A DNA stretch of 64,000 nucleotides from Fusibacter ferrireducens (GCF_015352425.1 NZ_JADKNH010000003.1:310001-374000), one strand, 5' to 3'; shown: positions 16,094 to 25,936, counted from the stretch's first letter. Notes: generated by a model not told the origin, from the letters alone. A program made the numbers and translations.

Positions 16094-16196
16094 TATTTAG
16101 AATCAGAAAGTTCGCATTGGATTAAAGCAATAACAATTAATAATAATGACAAAAACGAATCATTAAGGGAAACCAAACATTGAAAAGGAGAAGATT

Positions 16197-17519
16197 ATGA
16201 ACTCAAAAGTAAAAAGATCCATGAAGGCATTGCTCATTGTGGCAATTTTAGCCTTGAGTATTACGGGATGTGCAAATGCAAGCAGTTTAACGGCAAATGC
16301 AAATTCAAGCGAGCCAGCAAAAGCAAGTGGAACGCCGACAGAAATCACATTTTGGTATGCATGGACAGACAAAATTCAACAGAACAACATTGATCTTACA
16401 GAAGAATTTAACAACACGGTTGGGAAGGAAAAGGATATTCATGTAACTGCAGAATATCAAGGGACTTATGACGATGTACATCAAAAGCTTCAAGCGGCTT
16501 ACATTGCTGGAAATGCACCAAATGTTGAAGTTATGGAAATCGCATCTATGAAAACTTTTGCGATGAATGATGTCATCTTGCCATTGGATTCATATGTGAA
16601 GCAGTCTAATGTGGATTTAAAGGATTTTCAAGAGGGACTCATGAAAAATTCTTACTATAATGATGCCTGCTATGGTTTGCCTTATCTCAGAAGTACACCG
16701 ATTTTGTACATGAATACAACTCTATTAGAGGCAGCTGGGCTCGATCCAAAAGGGCCGTCCACATGGGCAGAACTTGCAGAGTATGTGAATACAGTTCATG
16801 AGAAAACAGGCAAATATGGTATTTCAGTAAACAGTTATATTTGGACCTTTGAAGCATTTATGTTGGAGCACGGTTCTAGTGTCTTGGATGCATCTGAGAC
16901 CAGTACAAATATGAATTCAAATGAGGCTAAAGAGATCATTCAATTCTTTAAAGAACTTGGCGATAAAAAAAGTGCTCACTTAATCTCATCAGGTGAGAGT
17001 GATAAAGTGAAAACAGATATTATGAATCAGGATACGGCACTTTGGTTTAGTTCAACAGGTGATTTAACCAATGTGCTCCAAATTGCAAAAGACAATGGCT
17101 TTAAAGTTCAAACCGCATTTATTCCAAAGGCAAAATCTTATGGCGTTCCTACAGGAGGCTGTAACCTAGTGATTACAAATAGCGGGACGGATGCTGAAAA
17201 ACAAGCTGCATGGGAGTTTGTCAATTGGATGACTTCTAAAGAGCAGACCATTAAAGCAAGTCAAAATACAGGTTACTTACCTTCACGTGTGAGTGCAAAG
17301 GATTCAGATGCTATGAATGCGCTCTATAAAGAGATTCCTCAATATAAAGTGGCCCTTGACCAACTGAGCTACAGTACGGGTCGTCCTATGAATCCAGGGT
17401 ATGCAGAAGCGAGCAAGGATATTGTAGATGCACTGGATGCAATTTGGATTAATAATGCGGACGTGGATTCAACATTAGGTGCGCTGGAAAAATCGATCAA
17501 TACAATATTGAACGAATAA
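16197..17519 (+). CDS. ugpB: Solute-binding lipoprotein of the Ugp-like transporter
   Basis: Extracellular substrate-binding protein of 440 residues, anchored by lipid. The signal peptide (about residues 5-24) ends in the lipobox ITGC. The mature part has TEITFWYAWTD at its start and the class-1 extracellular binding protein fold, with GGCNLVITNSG and AAWEFVNWMTS near the C-terminal part as in UgpB and maltose-binding proteins. AAAGGAG precedes ATG 16197. The following phosphodiesterase suggests glycerol-3-phosphate or glycerophosphodiesters as substrate; this is inference. Confidence 0.88.
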   Translation: MNSKVKRSMKALLIVAILALSITGCANASSLTANANSSEPAKASGTPTEITFWYAWTDKIQQNNIDLTEEFNNTVGKEKDIHVTAEYQGTYDDVHQKLQAAYIAGNAPNVEVMEIASMKTFAMNDVILPLDSYVKQSNVDLKDFQEGLMKNSYYNDACYGLPYLRSTPILYMNTTLLEAAGLDPKGPSTWAELAEYVNTVHEKTGKYGISVNSYIWTFEAFMLEHGSSVLDASETSTNMNSNEAKEIIQFFKELGDKKSAHLISSGESDKVKTDIMNQDTALWFSSTGDLTNVLQIAKDNGFKVQTAFIPKAKSYGVPTGGCNLVITNSGTDAEKQAAWEFVNWMTSKEQTIKASQNTGYLPSRVSAKDSDAMNALYKEIPQYKVALDQLSYSTGRPMNPGYAEASKDIVDALDAIWINNADVDSTLGALEKSINTILNE

Positions 17520-17560
17520 ATATCGTTGAGAGAAGTTAGACAAGAATTGAGGGACATAGC

Positions 17561-18871
17561 ATGAGACATAAATTGATTGTAATTTCTTTAGATGCTCTAC
17601 AGACAACAGATTTGGATTATTTAAAGCAAAAAGATAATTTTTCAAAAATTCTCTCAGAGGGTGCATTGGTTAAGAACGTTAGAGAAATTTATCCGACGCT
17701 CACATATCCAATACACACCTCAATCATAACGGGCATGCATCCCAACCGTCATGGTATTCCACATAATCAATTGCCTACAATAGAACCAGAAAATCCAGAT
17801 TGGAGCATTATGGGTTCTGATTGGTACTGGTACAGCGATTACGTGAAAGTGCCCTCTTTAATGGATTTTGCAAATGAAGAGGGGCTAACCACGGCGAGTG
17901 TTATGTGGCCAGTTATGGCAGGCAAGAAACCCACTCATAATTTAGCTGAAATTTGGCCCAATAGGCATGAACCCGTAGTAGAAACTTTTAAGCGTGCGTG
18001 CACAGAGTCCGTTATGGATCTGTATTATGAACAATATATTGAATCCATCGATTGGTCTAATAAAAAAGAGATTGATATGGATGGTTATTCTGTTCCCATT
18101 GCAGCGGATATGATTCGACGTTTTGATCCAGATCTGATGTTGATTCATTCCGTCTGTTTAGACCATGAAAGACATGTCAGCGGCGTTGAAGGTGAAAGAA
18201 TTCATCGATGTCTCGATCGTGTTGATGAGATCGTTGGTCATTTAATGGATGCATCTAAAGCGACTGGAAGTTTTGAGAAGACGAACTTTATATTATTGGG
18301 AGATCACGGTCAACTGGCCGTCAGAAATCATTTTGCTCTAAACGTTATTTTTGTAGAGATGGGTTTGATAAGGTTAGATGAAAATGGAAAAGTTATAGAT
18401 TATGATGCATACAGTTTTTCAGGTGGGTTCTCAACACATATCATGTTAAAGAACCCGGAAGATGAAGTACTAAAAGAAAGCGTATATAGGGCGCTTTTAG
18501 CAATCGAACGCAAATATGATGCATATATAAGCCGAATTTTCAATAAAGAAGAAGTTAATTCTGAAGAGGGACTTTCAGGAGAGTTTACTTTTGTCATTGA
18601 AGGTGCAGAGGGTGTTATGTTTAATAATGAGTTGAGAGGCGAGATTATTAAAGCAATTGTACCCACAAAATCAGAAGGGTACAAAGGCATGCATGGTCAT
18701 CATCCTTCGAAAGGGCATAAGCCGCCTTTTATTGCATTTGGTCCAGATGTGCTTTCAGGTGTTGTCATTGAAACGGGAGATTTGTTGGATATTTGTCCAA
18801 CCTTATCTCAACTGATGGGTTTTTCCATGACTGGATTAAGTGGCAAGGCATTTCCAATTATTAAGTCCTAG
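17561..18871 (+). CDS. Alkaline-phosphatase-superfamily phosphodiesterase (nucleotide pyrophosphatase type)
   Basis: A 436-residue metal-dependent phosphodiesterase or pyrophosphatase of the NPP group. It starts with the first metal aspartate (ISLDAL), has the nucleophile threonine in YPTLTYPIHTSIITGMHPNRHG, then a second site with HSVCLDHERH and LLGDHGQL, and a final GMHGHHPS histidine set. No signal peptide is seen, so it should be cytoplasmic. It is the last gene of the transporter operon, 41 bases after the binding protein, which fits cleavage of an imported phosphodiester. A terminator follows at 18926. The substrate cannot be read from the sequence. Confidence 0.87.
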   Translation: MRHKLIVISLDALQTTDLDYLKQKDNFSKILSEGALVKNVREIYPTLTYPIHTSIITGMHPNRHGIPHNQLPTIEPENPDWSIMGSDWYWYSDYVKVPSLMDFANEEGLTTASVMWPVMAGKKPTHNLAEIWPNRHEPVVETFKRACTESVMDLYYEQYIESIDWSNKKEIDMDGYSVPIAADMIRRFDPDLMLIHSVCLDHERHVSGVEGERIHRCLDRVDEIVGHLMDASKATGSFEKTNFILLGDHGQLAVRNHFALNVIFVEMGLIRLDENGKVIDYDAYSFSGGFSTHIMLKNPEDEVLKESVYRALLAIERKYDAYISRIFNKEEVNSEEGLSGEFTFVIEGAEGVMFNNELRGEIIKAIVPTKSEGYKGMHGHHPSKGHKPPFIAFGPDVLSGVVIETGDLLDICPTLSQLMGFSMTGLSGKAFPIIKS

Positions 18872-18925
18872 GCATAGTTTTTTAGACAGGATTTAAATAT
18901 ACAGTGGGAAGATCTTATTGAAGTG

Positions 18926-18993
18926 AATCACTTAGCATTTTATGATAATCTGGGTAATACCTGAGCAGATTATAGAGTGCTGAGTGATTTTTT
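18926..18993 (+). terminator. Long-stem terminator after the phosphodiesterase gene
   Basis: AATCACT (18926-18932) pairs with AGTGATT (18983-18989); further pairing AGCA/TGCT and ATAATCTG/CAGATTAT brings the stem to a short loop; a run of T ends at 18993. Confidence 0.85.
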
Positions 18994-19095
18994 AATTTCA
19001 CATTAAATTGTTGAATCGTTGAAATCTATGTTTAGATTTCCAGTGAGTGGTTAAAAATAAGATAGTAGAATATGTTTGAAAAAGTGGGTGATAAC

Positions 19096-22000
19096 ATGGA
19101 TCATATTGATCGTTTAGATTTGATAAAAATATTAGAGGTTGCCGGCGAAGGCATTCTCATTGCAGATGACTTGAAATCCGTTACATTTGTAAATCATAAA
19201 GCCTGCGAAATATTGGAGCGGGATAAAAAAGAGATAATAGGTGAACCTATAGATCAAGTCTTTAAAATTATCAACCGAATAAATCATAAACCTGTTTTTC
19301 TACCTTTAACCAAATTTACCAAAGAACATCAATCTATTGGCTTGCAAAAGAATACCTTATTAAAGCTGGAAGAGGATTCCTATAAGTACATATCTGCAAG
19401 TATTTCGGCTTCATATGATGAGGCGAGCACAATTACAGGATACGCTATTATTTTTAGGGATATAGATCGCATTTTTAAAGCTGAAGAAAAACTGTTGAAG
19501 TTCTCAAGTCTAGTGGAACAGAGCAATAACTCCATGATTATAACGGATATCAATTGGGCGATTGAATACTGTAACCCTTATTTTTTGAACAAGTATTTTG
19601 AGAAGGAAGACATCCTTACGGGTAAAAATGCATTGGATTTACTGATTTCTAGAAGAGAGTCCGATTTTGAAGAAATGGTTAATTTTTATATAGATTACCG
19701 ATCAAAGTGGAATACAGAGATTATGTTGAAGAACAGTGCAGGCGAAATTTTTTGGGAAAGTTTGCAAATGCAGGCGGTTAGGGATGAGCAGGGCAATACG
19801 ACGAATTATGTTATTATGCTCAGCGACATCACCACAAAAAAGGAAACGGAGAAGCATTTAGAGTATGAGAAAGCCAAGTTGGAAGCTATCTTTGAAAATA
19901 CAACTGTGGGGCTTGCAATTGTCGATGATAAATTCAAGATTATTAAATTAAACCAAGAGATTGTTAAAATATTTGATTTGCCGTTAAAGGAGCTCATTAA
20001 CAAAAACTTTGTGCCATTTTTTTTATGTACATACAATATGGATTCCGATAATCCAGTGTGCTTAAATTGCGAAGATTGTCTTATAGAGAGAACTCTCAGA
20101 AGGGTTTTAGAAAAAAAAATGATCGTAAGAGGCATGGAACTCATATACAAGAGTCCAAATAAAATGAGGAACGAGAATCGTTGCTTGAGATTGAATGCCT
20201 CTCCAGCAATTGTGGATAATAATTTGCATATTATTATTGCATTACAGGATATTACAGACTATAAAAAAATGTCAAAAGATTTGGTGGAGAGTGAACGCAA
20301 TTTGCGACTATTGACAGATAGTATGCTAGACACCATTATACAGATAGACGTCAATAACCAGATCACTTACGTTTCGCCCTCGGTTAAATTATTGACGGGA
20401 TATGATATTGATGAGGTGCTCCATCAAGACTTTAGGCAGTTTGTTTACGATGAAGATCTTCAGAGTGAAACCGCCGAAAATGGCATCAACTTAGATTTTG
20501 TCAACAGAGCGAAAATAGAATTTAGATTAAAAACAAAAGATGGCAAGTTAAAATGGCTCCAAACGGTGGGCAATGTGATCAATTTCAACGATCAAATTGC
20601 ATATGTGTTCGTTTTAAGGGATTCCACAGAGCAAGTTAAATATCGAGAAGAGCTTAAAACTTCCAAACTCCTTGCTGATGAAGCCAATAGAGCCAAGAGC
20701 ATGTTCTTAGCAAATATGAGTCACGAAATTAGGACGCCAATGAATGGTATAATTGGTATGACGGAATTGACGTTGATGAGTACTCTGGATAAACAGCAGA
20801 GGAGCAATTTAGAAATGGTAAAAGAAAGTGCCATTTCACTACTTAAAATCATCAATGGCGTCCTTGACTTTTCTAAAATTGAAGCAGGAAAATTGGTGGT
20901 TGAAGAGCGTATATTTAATCTGAAAAAATTTGTACAACAACTTGTTCAACCTCTTAAAATTCAAGCAATTGAAAAAAATCTTGAGTTCATATTGGAAATA
21001 AGTTATGACATCCCCGAATATGTCATTGGCGATGAACATAAATTGGGGCAGATTTTAAATAATCTAATCTACAATGCCATCAAATTTACTGAAAGTGGAT
21101 TTGTAAAGCTTAAAGTTTTTTATGTGGAGAAGAGTGAACAATTAATTGAGGTCAGCTTTGAGATCATTGATAGTGGCATCGGTATTTCCAAAGAAAATCA
21201 AGGGAAAATATTTGAGAGCTTCAATCAAGCTGATTCAAGTGCAACGCGGAAATATGGCGGGACAGGATTGGGGCTTACGATTTCTAAGAGTATGGCAGAT
21301 CTCATGAAGGGCAAGTTGTCAGTTGCTTCAAAAATAAACGAAGGTTCAGTTTTTAGATTGGTACTGCCTTACATGTTGACAGAAGAAGTTGTAAAAGATT
21401 CTCAAAAGAAAGAACTAGTGGTTCCAGCTGTCAATAAAAAACTCAAAATTCTTGTGGGAGAGGATGACAGGATCAATCAAATCGTGATTGAAAAGTTGTT
21501 AAATCTTCAAGGTCACCGTGTTGAAATGGCAGAAGATGGTGTTGAATGCGTAAAAAAATATGAAAGCAATACCTATGATTTAGTCATTATGGATATTCAG
21601 ATGCCCAATATGAACGGCATTGATGCCACTAAAAAAATTAGAGAGCTACAAAGTCTTCAAAAAAAATCAATCCCTATTATTGCTTTGACTGCATATGCTT
21701 TAAAAGAAGATCGGCAAAAAATGATTCAAGAGGGATTTGATGATTATCTTGCTAAACCCATTGATATAAAGCTATTCTATGAAATAATTATGAAGCATGG
21801 TAAACTAGATGTAGAATCTGAGACATCGGCACATGATATTCTTGATAGAATAAAAAGCACTGAAGACAGCAGTGCAGAAATTGAACTCATCCAATTAAAG
21901 AAAATGCTCAATGAAGTTATTTATAGTATTAATAAAGGGGAACTGATAGATGCGGAAACTCAACTTGCGTCGCTTAAAAAAACAGTGAGTCACAATAAAG

Positions 22001-22104
22001 TATTAAAAAGATTGATGTTAAAAATGGAGTTGGCCTTGAGGCGAGAAGAAATTGAAGCTTTTGAAAAATACTATCTAAAATTATTAGAAGAGATGGAAGG
22101 GTGA
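19096..22104 (+). CDS. Hybrid sensor histidine kinase with four PAS-like domains
   Basis: Cytoplasmic hybrid kinase of about 1,002 residues. Four PAS-like segments lie at about residues 8-125, 130-255, 260-395 and 400-525. The third carries a cysteine cluster Cys311, Cys322, Cys325, Cys328 (CX10CX2CX2C), which may bind metal or an iron-sulfur centre. The kinase core has SHEIRTPMNG (His543) and the N, G1 and G2 boxes (NNLIYNAIKF, DSGIGI, GGTGLGLTI). The receiver domain has Asp833 in VIMDIQMPNMNG. The helical C terminus shows no clear phosphotransfer histidine motif. No membrane segments are seen. ATG 19096 has GGGTGAT upstream; ATG 19072 is an alternative. The next gene is a receiver protein. 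Confidence 0.92.
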   Translation: MDHIDRLDLIKILEVAGEGILIADDLKSVTFVNHKACEILERDKKEIIGEPIDQVFKIINRINHKPVFLPLTKFTKEHQSIGLQKNTLLKLEEDSYKYISASISASYDEASTITGYAIIFRDIDRIFKAEEKLLKFSSLVEQSNNSMIITDINWAIEYCNPYFLNKYFEKEDILTGKNALDLLISRRESDFEEMVNFYIDYRSKWNTEIMLKNSAGEIFWESLQMQAVRDEQGNTTNYVIMLSDITTKKETEKHLEYEKAKLEAIFENTTVGLAIVDDKFKIIKLNQEIVKIFDLPLKELINKNFVPFFLCTYNMDSDNPVCLNCEDCLIERTLRRVLEKKMIVRGMELIYKSPNKMRNENRCLRLNASPAIVDNNLHIIIALQDITDYKKMSKDLVESERNLRLLTDSMLDTIIQIDVNNQITYVSPSVKLLTGYDIDEVLHQDFRQFVYDEDLQSETAENGINLDFVNRAKIEFRLKTKDGKLKWLQTVGNVINFNDQIAYVFVLRDSTEQVKYREELKTSKLLADEANRAKSMFLANMSHEIRTPMNGIIGMTELTLMSTLDKQQRSNLEMVKESAISLLKIINGVLDFSKIEAGKLVVEERIFNLKKFVQQLVQPLKIQAIEKNLEFILEISYDIPEYVIGDEHKLGQILNNLIYNAIKFTESGFVKLKVFYVEKSEQLIEVSFEIIDSGIGISKENQGKIFESFNQADSSATRKYGGTGLGLTISKSMADLMKGKLSVASKINEGSVFRLVLPYMLTEEVVKDSQKKELVVPAVNKKLKILVGEDDRINQIVIEKLLNLQGHRVEMAEDGVECVKKYESNTYDLVIMDIQMPNMNGIDATKKIRELQSLQKKSIPIIALTAYALKEDRQKMIQEGFDDYLAKPIDIKLFYEIIMKHGKLDVESETSAHDILDRIKSTEDSSAEIELIQLKKMLNEVIYSINKGELIDAETQLASLKKTVSHNKVLKRLMLKMELALRREEIEAFEKYYLKLLEEMEG

Positions 22105-22109
22105 ACATT

Positions 22110-22508
22110 ATGAGAATTTTGATTGCAGAAGATGATTATGTAAGTCGTACTTTTTTGTATAAGTTTTTATCTAATTATGGCGAATGCGATGTCACTGTGG
22201 ATGGGATAGAAGCGTTAGAAGTCTTTATCATGTCGCTTGATGAAGGTCAACATTATGACTTGATTTGCCTGGATATTATGATGCCCGAGGTTGATGGTGT
22301 CAATGTTTTAAAGACCATAAGAGTACTTGAAGATGAGCGGAAAATTCCTGCGGATAAAAAAAGTAAGGTTATTATGACCACGGCGCTTAATGCAACTGAA
22401 AAGGTAAAGAATGCATTTGAAATAGGTGCTGAAGGGTATGCTGTAAAGCCAATTGATATTGACAAATTTGTGGAAGTACTGAGAAAACTTGAACTCATTG
22501 AACAATAA
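22110..22508 (+). CDS. Single-domain response regulator (CheY-like receiver)
   Basis: A 132-residue receiver without an output domain. It shows ILIAEDDY at the N terminus, the phosphorylation site in CLDIMMPEVDG, the threonine of VIMTTALN and lysine in AVKPIDI. GGAAGGGTGA just upstream supports ATG 22110, five bases after the kinase stop; an in-frame GTG at 22101 overlaps that stop. It is probably phosphorylated by the upstream hybrid kinase and acts through protein contact. The output is unknown. Confidence 0.92.
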   Translation: MRILIAEDDYVSRTFLYKFLSNYGECDVTVDGIEALEVFIMSLDEGQHYDLICLDIMMPEVDGVNVLKTIRVLEDERKIPADKKSKVIMTTALNATEKVKNAFEIGAEGYAVKPIDIDKFVEVLRKLELIEQ

Positions 22509-22519
22509 AAGGAGCAAGA

Positions 22520-23461
22520 TTGAAAAAAGCATATTATACGTTAAACGATTATTTTAAGGACAAGTTTCATACCAAAATAGTAAAGTTATCTTTGGATGGT
22601 GGATTCACGTGTCCTAATAGAGATGGTACATTGGATACGAGAGGATGTCTGTTTTGTTCGGAATTGGGTTCTGGAGAATTTGCTGGAGATACTGAAAATG
22701 TTTTCAAAAGGACGCATTCTTCTATAGAGGCTCAGATTTCTGCTCAAAAGACGCTTCTTAAGTCTAAATGGGAAGCTCCAAAATACATGAGTTATTTTCA
22801 AAATTATTCGAACACTTATAAGCCAGTTGACGAATTGAAATGGCTTTATGAGACAGCGACCAGAGATGAATCCATTTTAGGACTTGCAGTGGCAACAAGG
22901 CCTGATTGTATATCGGATGAAGTGATCGACCTCTTCGAAAGCTATAATGAGAAAGGCATTTTTTGGGTAGAACTTGGACTTCAAAGCATACATGAAAAAA
23001 CTGTAGAGTGTATTCGAAGACATTATAGCATGGCACTTTTTGAGTCTGTTTATCAAAAGCTCCTTGAGAAGCATATTGATGTTGTCCTTCACATTATTTT
23101 AGGTTTACCCGGTGAGGATAGGGCTCAAATGCTTGATACGGTTGCCTATGTTTCTGCATTAAAACCATTTGGTGTCAAATTTCATATGTTAAATGTTTTA
23201 AAGGGGAGTGATCTAGAAACGCTTTACCGTGAAACAGGGTTTCATGTATTGACTCAAGAAGAGTATGTGGAGCTGGTCTGTGATGCTCTTGAAATACTGG
23301 ACTCAGAAATCGTGGTGCACAGAGTTACTGGGGATGGACCTAAAGAACTTTTGATCGCGCCGCAGTGGATCAAAAATAAGAGAGCTGTGCTCAATGATAT
23401 AGATAAAGTACTTAGATGCCGGGGAACCTATCAAGGCATTTATAGTAGCAATAAGGGATGA
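22520..23461 (+). CDS. Radical SAM protein, YtqA/YhcC (TIGR01212) family
   Basis: Radical SAM enzyme of 313 residues from a widespread family without a proven reaction. The cluster cysteines are in FTCPNRDGTLDTRGCLFC, the wide spacing typical of this family. Later family motifs are ATRPDCIS, VELGLQS and LHIILGLPGE. TTG 22520 is the start, with AAAGGAG at 22508-22514, eleven bases after the receiver gene. It may be cotranscribed with the signalling genes, but a functional link is not implied. A bidirectional terminator follows. Confidence 0.9.
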   Translation: MKKAYYTLNDYFKDKFHTKIVKLSLDGGFTCPNRDGTLDTRGCLFCSELGSGEFAGDTENVFKRTHSSIEAQISAQKTLLKSKWEAPKYMSYFQNYSNTYKPVDELKWLYETATRDESILGLAVATRPDCISDEVIDLFESYNEKGIFWVELGLQSIHEKTVECIRRHYSMALFESVYQKLLEKHIDVVLHIILGLPGEDRAQMLDTVAYVSALKPFGVKFHMLNVLKGSDLETLYRETGFHVLTQEEYVELVCDALEILDSEIVVHRVTGDGPKELLIAPQWIKNKRAVLNDIDKVLRCRGTYQGIYSSNKG

Positions 23462-23482
23462 ATCCTAAAATAGAAGGTGAGC

Positions 23483-23525
23483 AAAAAAGAGATGTGCTGA
23501 TTTTCAATGAGCACATCTCTTTTTT
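23483..23525. terminator. Bidirectional terminator between convergent genes
   Basis: AAAAAAGAGATGTGCT (23483-23498) pairs with AGCACATCTCTTTTTT (23510-23525) around an 11-base loop. T runs exist on both strands, so it can stop the radical SAM gene and the PilZ gene on the other strand. Confidence 0.88.
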
Positions 23526-23592
23526 AGCGTTATATTTTCAACACGATATTCATAACATTATATCTTTAACTGTACATTTTCAAATAGAAAAA

Positions 23593-24717
23593 TTAATAGA
23601 CCTTATTACTGGTAAATATAGGGACTGTGATAAACAGATAAAGAAGTACAAAGATGAGTACAACGGTTAAGGTTAGGGTCACAAGTAACAATCTGTTAAA
23701 ATGGTCCTTTTTGGTTTTAATTTTAGTGGCATTGAGAATAAGCCCGTACATAGCAATGAATAAATTGAGAATACTAGAGAAAAGAGATAATAGGTAGTAG
23801 GCTGAATTCCAAGCTTGTGCTCTAAAATAATCAAAAAATCGGTCTAATCCGTATACGGGTTTTGGTTGAGCGTAGAGCAAAAAGACAATGGACAAAAAGA
23901 GCACAAATAATGAGATGAGCGAAAAAAGTTGAATGCGTCGCGTGACGGCATCTTCAACTGGAACATCGTCATATTGAGAATTAAAATATTGATCCATTAA
24001 GGCTCTTTGGTCTGAGTCGCTGCCTTCAGTATAAATAATTTCGGCTTGCTTAGCGTAGAGGTATTGAATCAAATACTTGTTCTGTGAGGAGGTCATTTCT
24101 AAAAATTGGATCCGTTGCATATAGCGACGTATCTCGGTTTGCGGCATGCAGTCCACCACACGACATTTTATAGTGAAAATCTTTTTGGCATAGAGTTCAG
24201 GATCAATCTCATGTTGTTCTTTGGTATTGGCATTAAACTGGATCTCAAACATGTCACCCTTAGACATTTGCATCGTTGTGAGGCCGCGCATACCCGTTGA
24301 ACTGATATCTTTCGTCACGATTTGCTGGGTTTTATCCTTATAAGTGAAAGTATACGTGTTAAAGATATTAACTCTAAAAGCTTGTCGTCTTTGGACTTTT
24401 TGTGGTGATCCAGTTGATCTGAGTGTTAAAGTATATAGATTTCCCTTATGCTCCCTTGAAACAATACTACATTTGATATCAAAGGCCTCTCTTTTTTGAT
24501 CATTCTGTGTTGTAAATGTGACGGTTATTATTTCATTTTCACGGAAACTGTATAAACGACCGTGATGCATGGGTGCAACGATCTTAAAAAAGCCATTTTC
24601 ATAACCTGTTTCAATGACTGTTTTTAGCCTTAACAAAGCAGGTTTGTGGTCTTCGTCTTCTATAGTGACAGCAACTTCAATAGAACGAGATGGCAGTAAA
24701 AAATTTTTTAATTCCAT
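23593..24717 (-). CDS. PilZ-domain c-di-GMP-binding membrane protein
   Basis: A 374-residue protein with a YcgR-like N-terminal beta domain (about residues 1-105), a PilZ domain (about 106-230) and three predicted transmembrane helices (about 262-282, 307-330 and 343-366). The two c-di-GMP-binding motifs are intact: RQAFR (Arg111-Arg115, RxxxR) and DISSTG (Asp137-Gly142, DxSxxG). It is therefore a likely receptor for the signal made and removed by the enzymes at 5-9.5 kb. The C-terminal membrane tail is unusual: flagellar YcgR proteins are soluble. AGGAGG lies just before the start. The output function is unknown. Confidence 0.87.
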   Translation of the reverse strand: MELKNFLLPSRSIEVAVTIEDEDHKPALLRLKTVIETGYENGFFKIVAPMHHGRLYSFRENEIITVTFTTQNDQKREAFDIKCSIVSREHKGNLYTLTLRSTGSPQKVQRRQAFRVNIFNTYTFTYKDKTQQIVTKDISSTGMRGLTTMQMSKGDMFEIQFNANTKEQHEIDPELYAKKIFTIKCRVVDCMPQTEIRRYMQRIQFLEMTSSQNKYLIQYLYAKQAEIIYTEGSDSDQRALMDQYFNSQYDDVPVEDAVTRRIQLFSLISLFVLFLSIVFLLYAQPKPVYGLDRFFDYFRAQAWNSAYYLLSLFSSILNLFIAMYGLILNATKIKTKKDHFNRLLLVTLTLTVVLIFVLLYLFITVPIFTSNKVY

Positions 24718-24737
24718 ATTGGCCTCCTCTTTTTTTC

Positions 24738-24765
24738 ATTATATCACAGTCGGTGAGTGTATCAA
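24738..24765 (-). promoter_or_regulatory. Promoter of the PilZ gene
   Basis: On the minus strand, TTGATA (24765-24760), 16-base spacer, TATAAT (24743-24738), about 20 bases before the PilZ gene start. Confidence 0.6.
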
Positions 24766-25237
24766 AAGTCAAAAGTTGAGTAGGCTTGCAGCTCGATATG
24801 TTGCTCACGAAAGGTGCACATACGACAAAAACTAGAAGGATTATATAAAGCGGCTCATAGTACGTCAACTTTGGCAGAGCTGGGAGGTAAATTGAGAAAA
24901 AATGTTTGAAATACGATACAATTGGGTAACATAATAATAAGAAAACCATATGGTTTTTAATAGATTGGGACTCGGGACGTAATAGTAGATAGTGATCTAT
25001 AGGCAGTAACAAAGTGTAACAAAAGCAACAAAATTAAGTATCTCTTTTTTAACTCTAATACTAATCAGTTAGGAGGAATGCTTATATTTAACGGACAGAA
25101 CTTAAAAATTGAATATTGCAAAATCGAACGTGCCGAAACCAGTTAATGAGCTTTCACAGATAGATGTGAGAGCTCATTTTATGCGAGATGGTCTAAAGTG
25201 TTGCTGTGAGCCAGTCAATTGCTGGCTTAAAATTTTG
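24766..25237. other. Intergenic region with one dyad and no clear gene
   Basis: The stretch between the PilZ promoter and the Nudix gene's stop shows no convincing gene. AATGAGCT (25145-25152) pairs with AGCTCATT (25171-25178) around inner CACA/TGTG; it is followed by TTTTATG on the plus strand, only a weak terminator. A 22-codon frame at 25078-25146 has AGGAGGA touching its ATG with no spacing, so I do not call it. Longer minus-strand frames lack ribosome binding sites. Confidence 0.5.
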
Positions 25238-25861
25238 TTAGAATTCGATGTCGTTGATCATATCAATAAAATTTTTTGTCATCCGAGCAGTTAGTCCCCA
25301 GATGATGTAGTGATCATAATAATAGAAAACAATGGGATATACTGTATTTCTAAAATTATAATCCTTGCCATTGGGAATATTGGAAAAAGGGAAGTCAGCA
25401 GGCAATTCCATTTTAGTTTTGACATGGTATATTTTAGGTGGCAACGTTCTCAATACCGATAGTGGTACTGTGAAGATTGAATCCACTTCAGATTTGGAGA
25501 ATTGAATGGACTCAAAGGACCGTGAAATTTTGCCTATATAGCAGTGAATAATCATATCAAAACTTGTGAGAATCGAATCGAGTCGCCCAATAAGGGTGAC
25601 TTCACTATCCTCTAAATTCAGTTCTTCACAGGTTTCTCTAAGAGCAGTTTCGCATGATTTTTCAAGAGACTCAATTTTACCACCGGGAAAACAAATTTCT
25701 CCAGGCTGACTATTAAGGTGAAGTGCACGTCTTTCATACAGAATATGAATTTCTCCATTGCGTTCAATTAAGGGAATGAGTATAGAGGCAGTACGGTTGA
25801 CACCAGATGTATTGGGCGTCGTATTTTCAAGCTTTGAGATAATGTCTAGATATTGTTTCAT
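25238..25861 (-). CDS. Nudix hydrolase, probable CoA pyrophosphatase (NudL/YeaB type)
   Basis: A 207-residue Nudix enzyme that probably cleaves coenzyme A or its derivatives to phosphopantetheine and adenosine 3',5'-bisphosphate. The Nudix box GGKIESLEK...LRETCEEL is complete with the REXXEE core. Just before it, ALHLNSQPGEICFPGG matches the LRxHxGQxxFPGG signature of the CoA-pyrophosphatase (UPF0035) group. It is transcribed away from the ABC exporter at 26076 with which it shares the intergenic region. The exact substrate is inferred from family. Confidence 0.85.
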   Translation of the reverse strand: MKQYLDIISKLENTTPNTSGVNRTASILIPLIERNGEIHILYERRALHLNSQPGEICFPGGKIESLEKSCETALRETCEELNLEDSEVTLIGRLDSILTSFDMIIHCYIGKISRSFESIQFSKSEVDSIFTVPLSVLRTLPPKIYHVKTKMELPADFPFSNIPNGKDYNFRNTVYPIVFYYYDHYIIWGLTARMTKNFIDMINDIEF

Positions 25862-25936
25862 AAAATTAGGAACCTCACTAAAGTTTCATATTTAGAATTG
25901 TCATCATATTGTAATGTAAAATATAAATCAATCATT

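Noticed and set aside
23458-23670. 70-codon plus-strand frame after the radical SAM gene
   Set aside because: It runs through the bidirectional terminator at 23483-23525 and overlaps the PilZ gene; no ribosome binding site.
24677-25012. 111-codon minus-strand frame before the PilZ gene
   Set aside because: It overlaps the PilZ start, promoter and ribosome binding site and has no site of its own.
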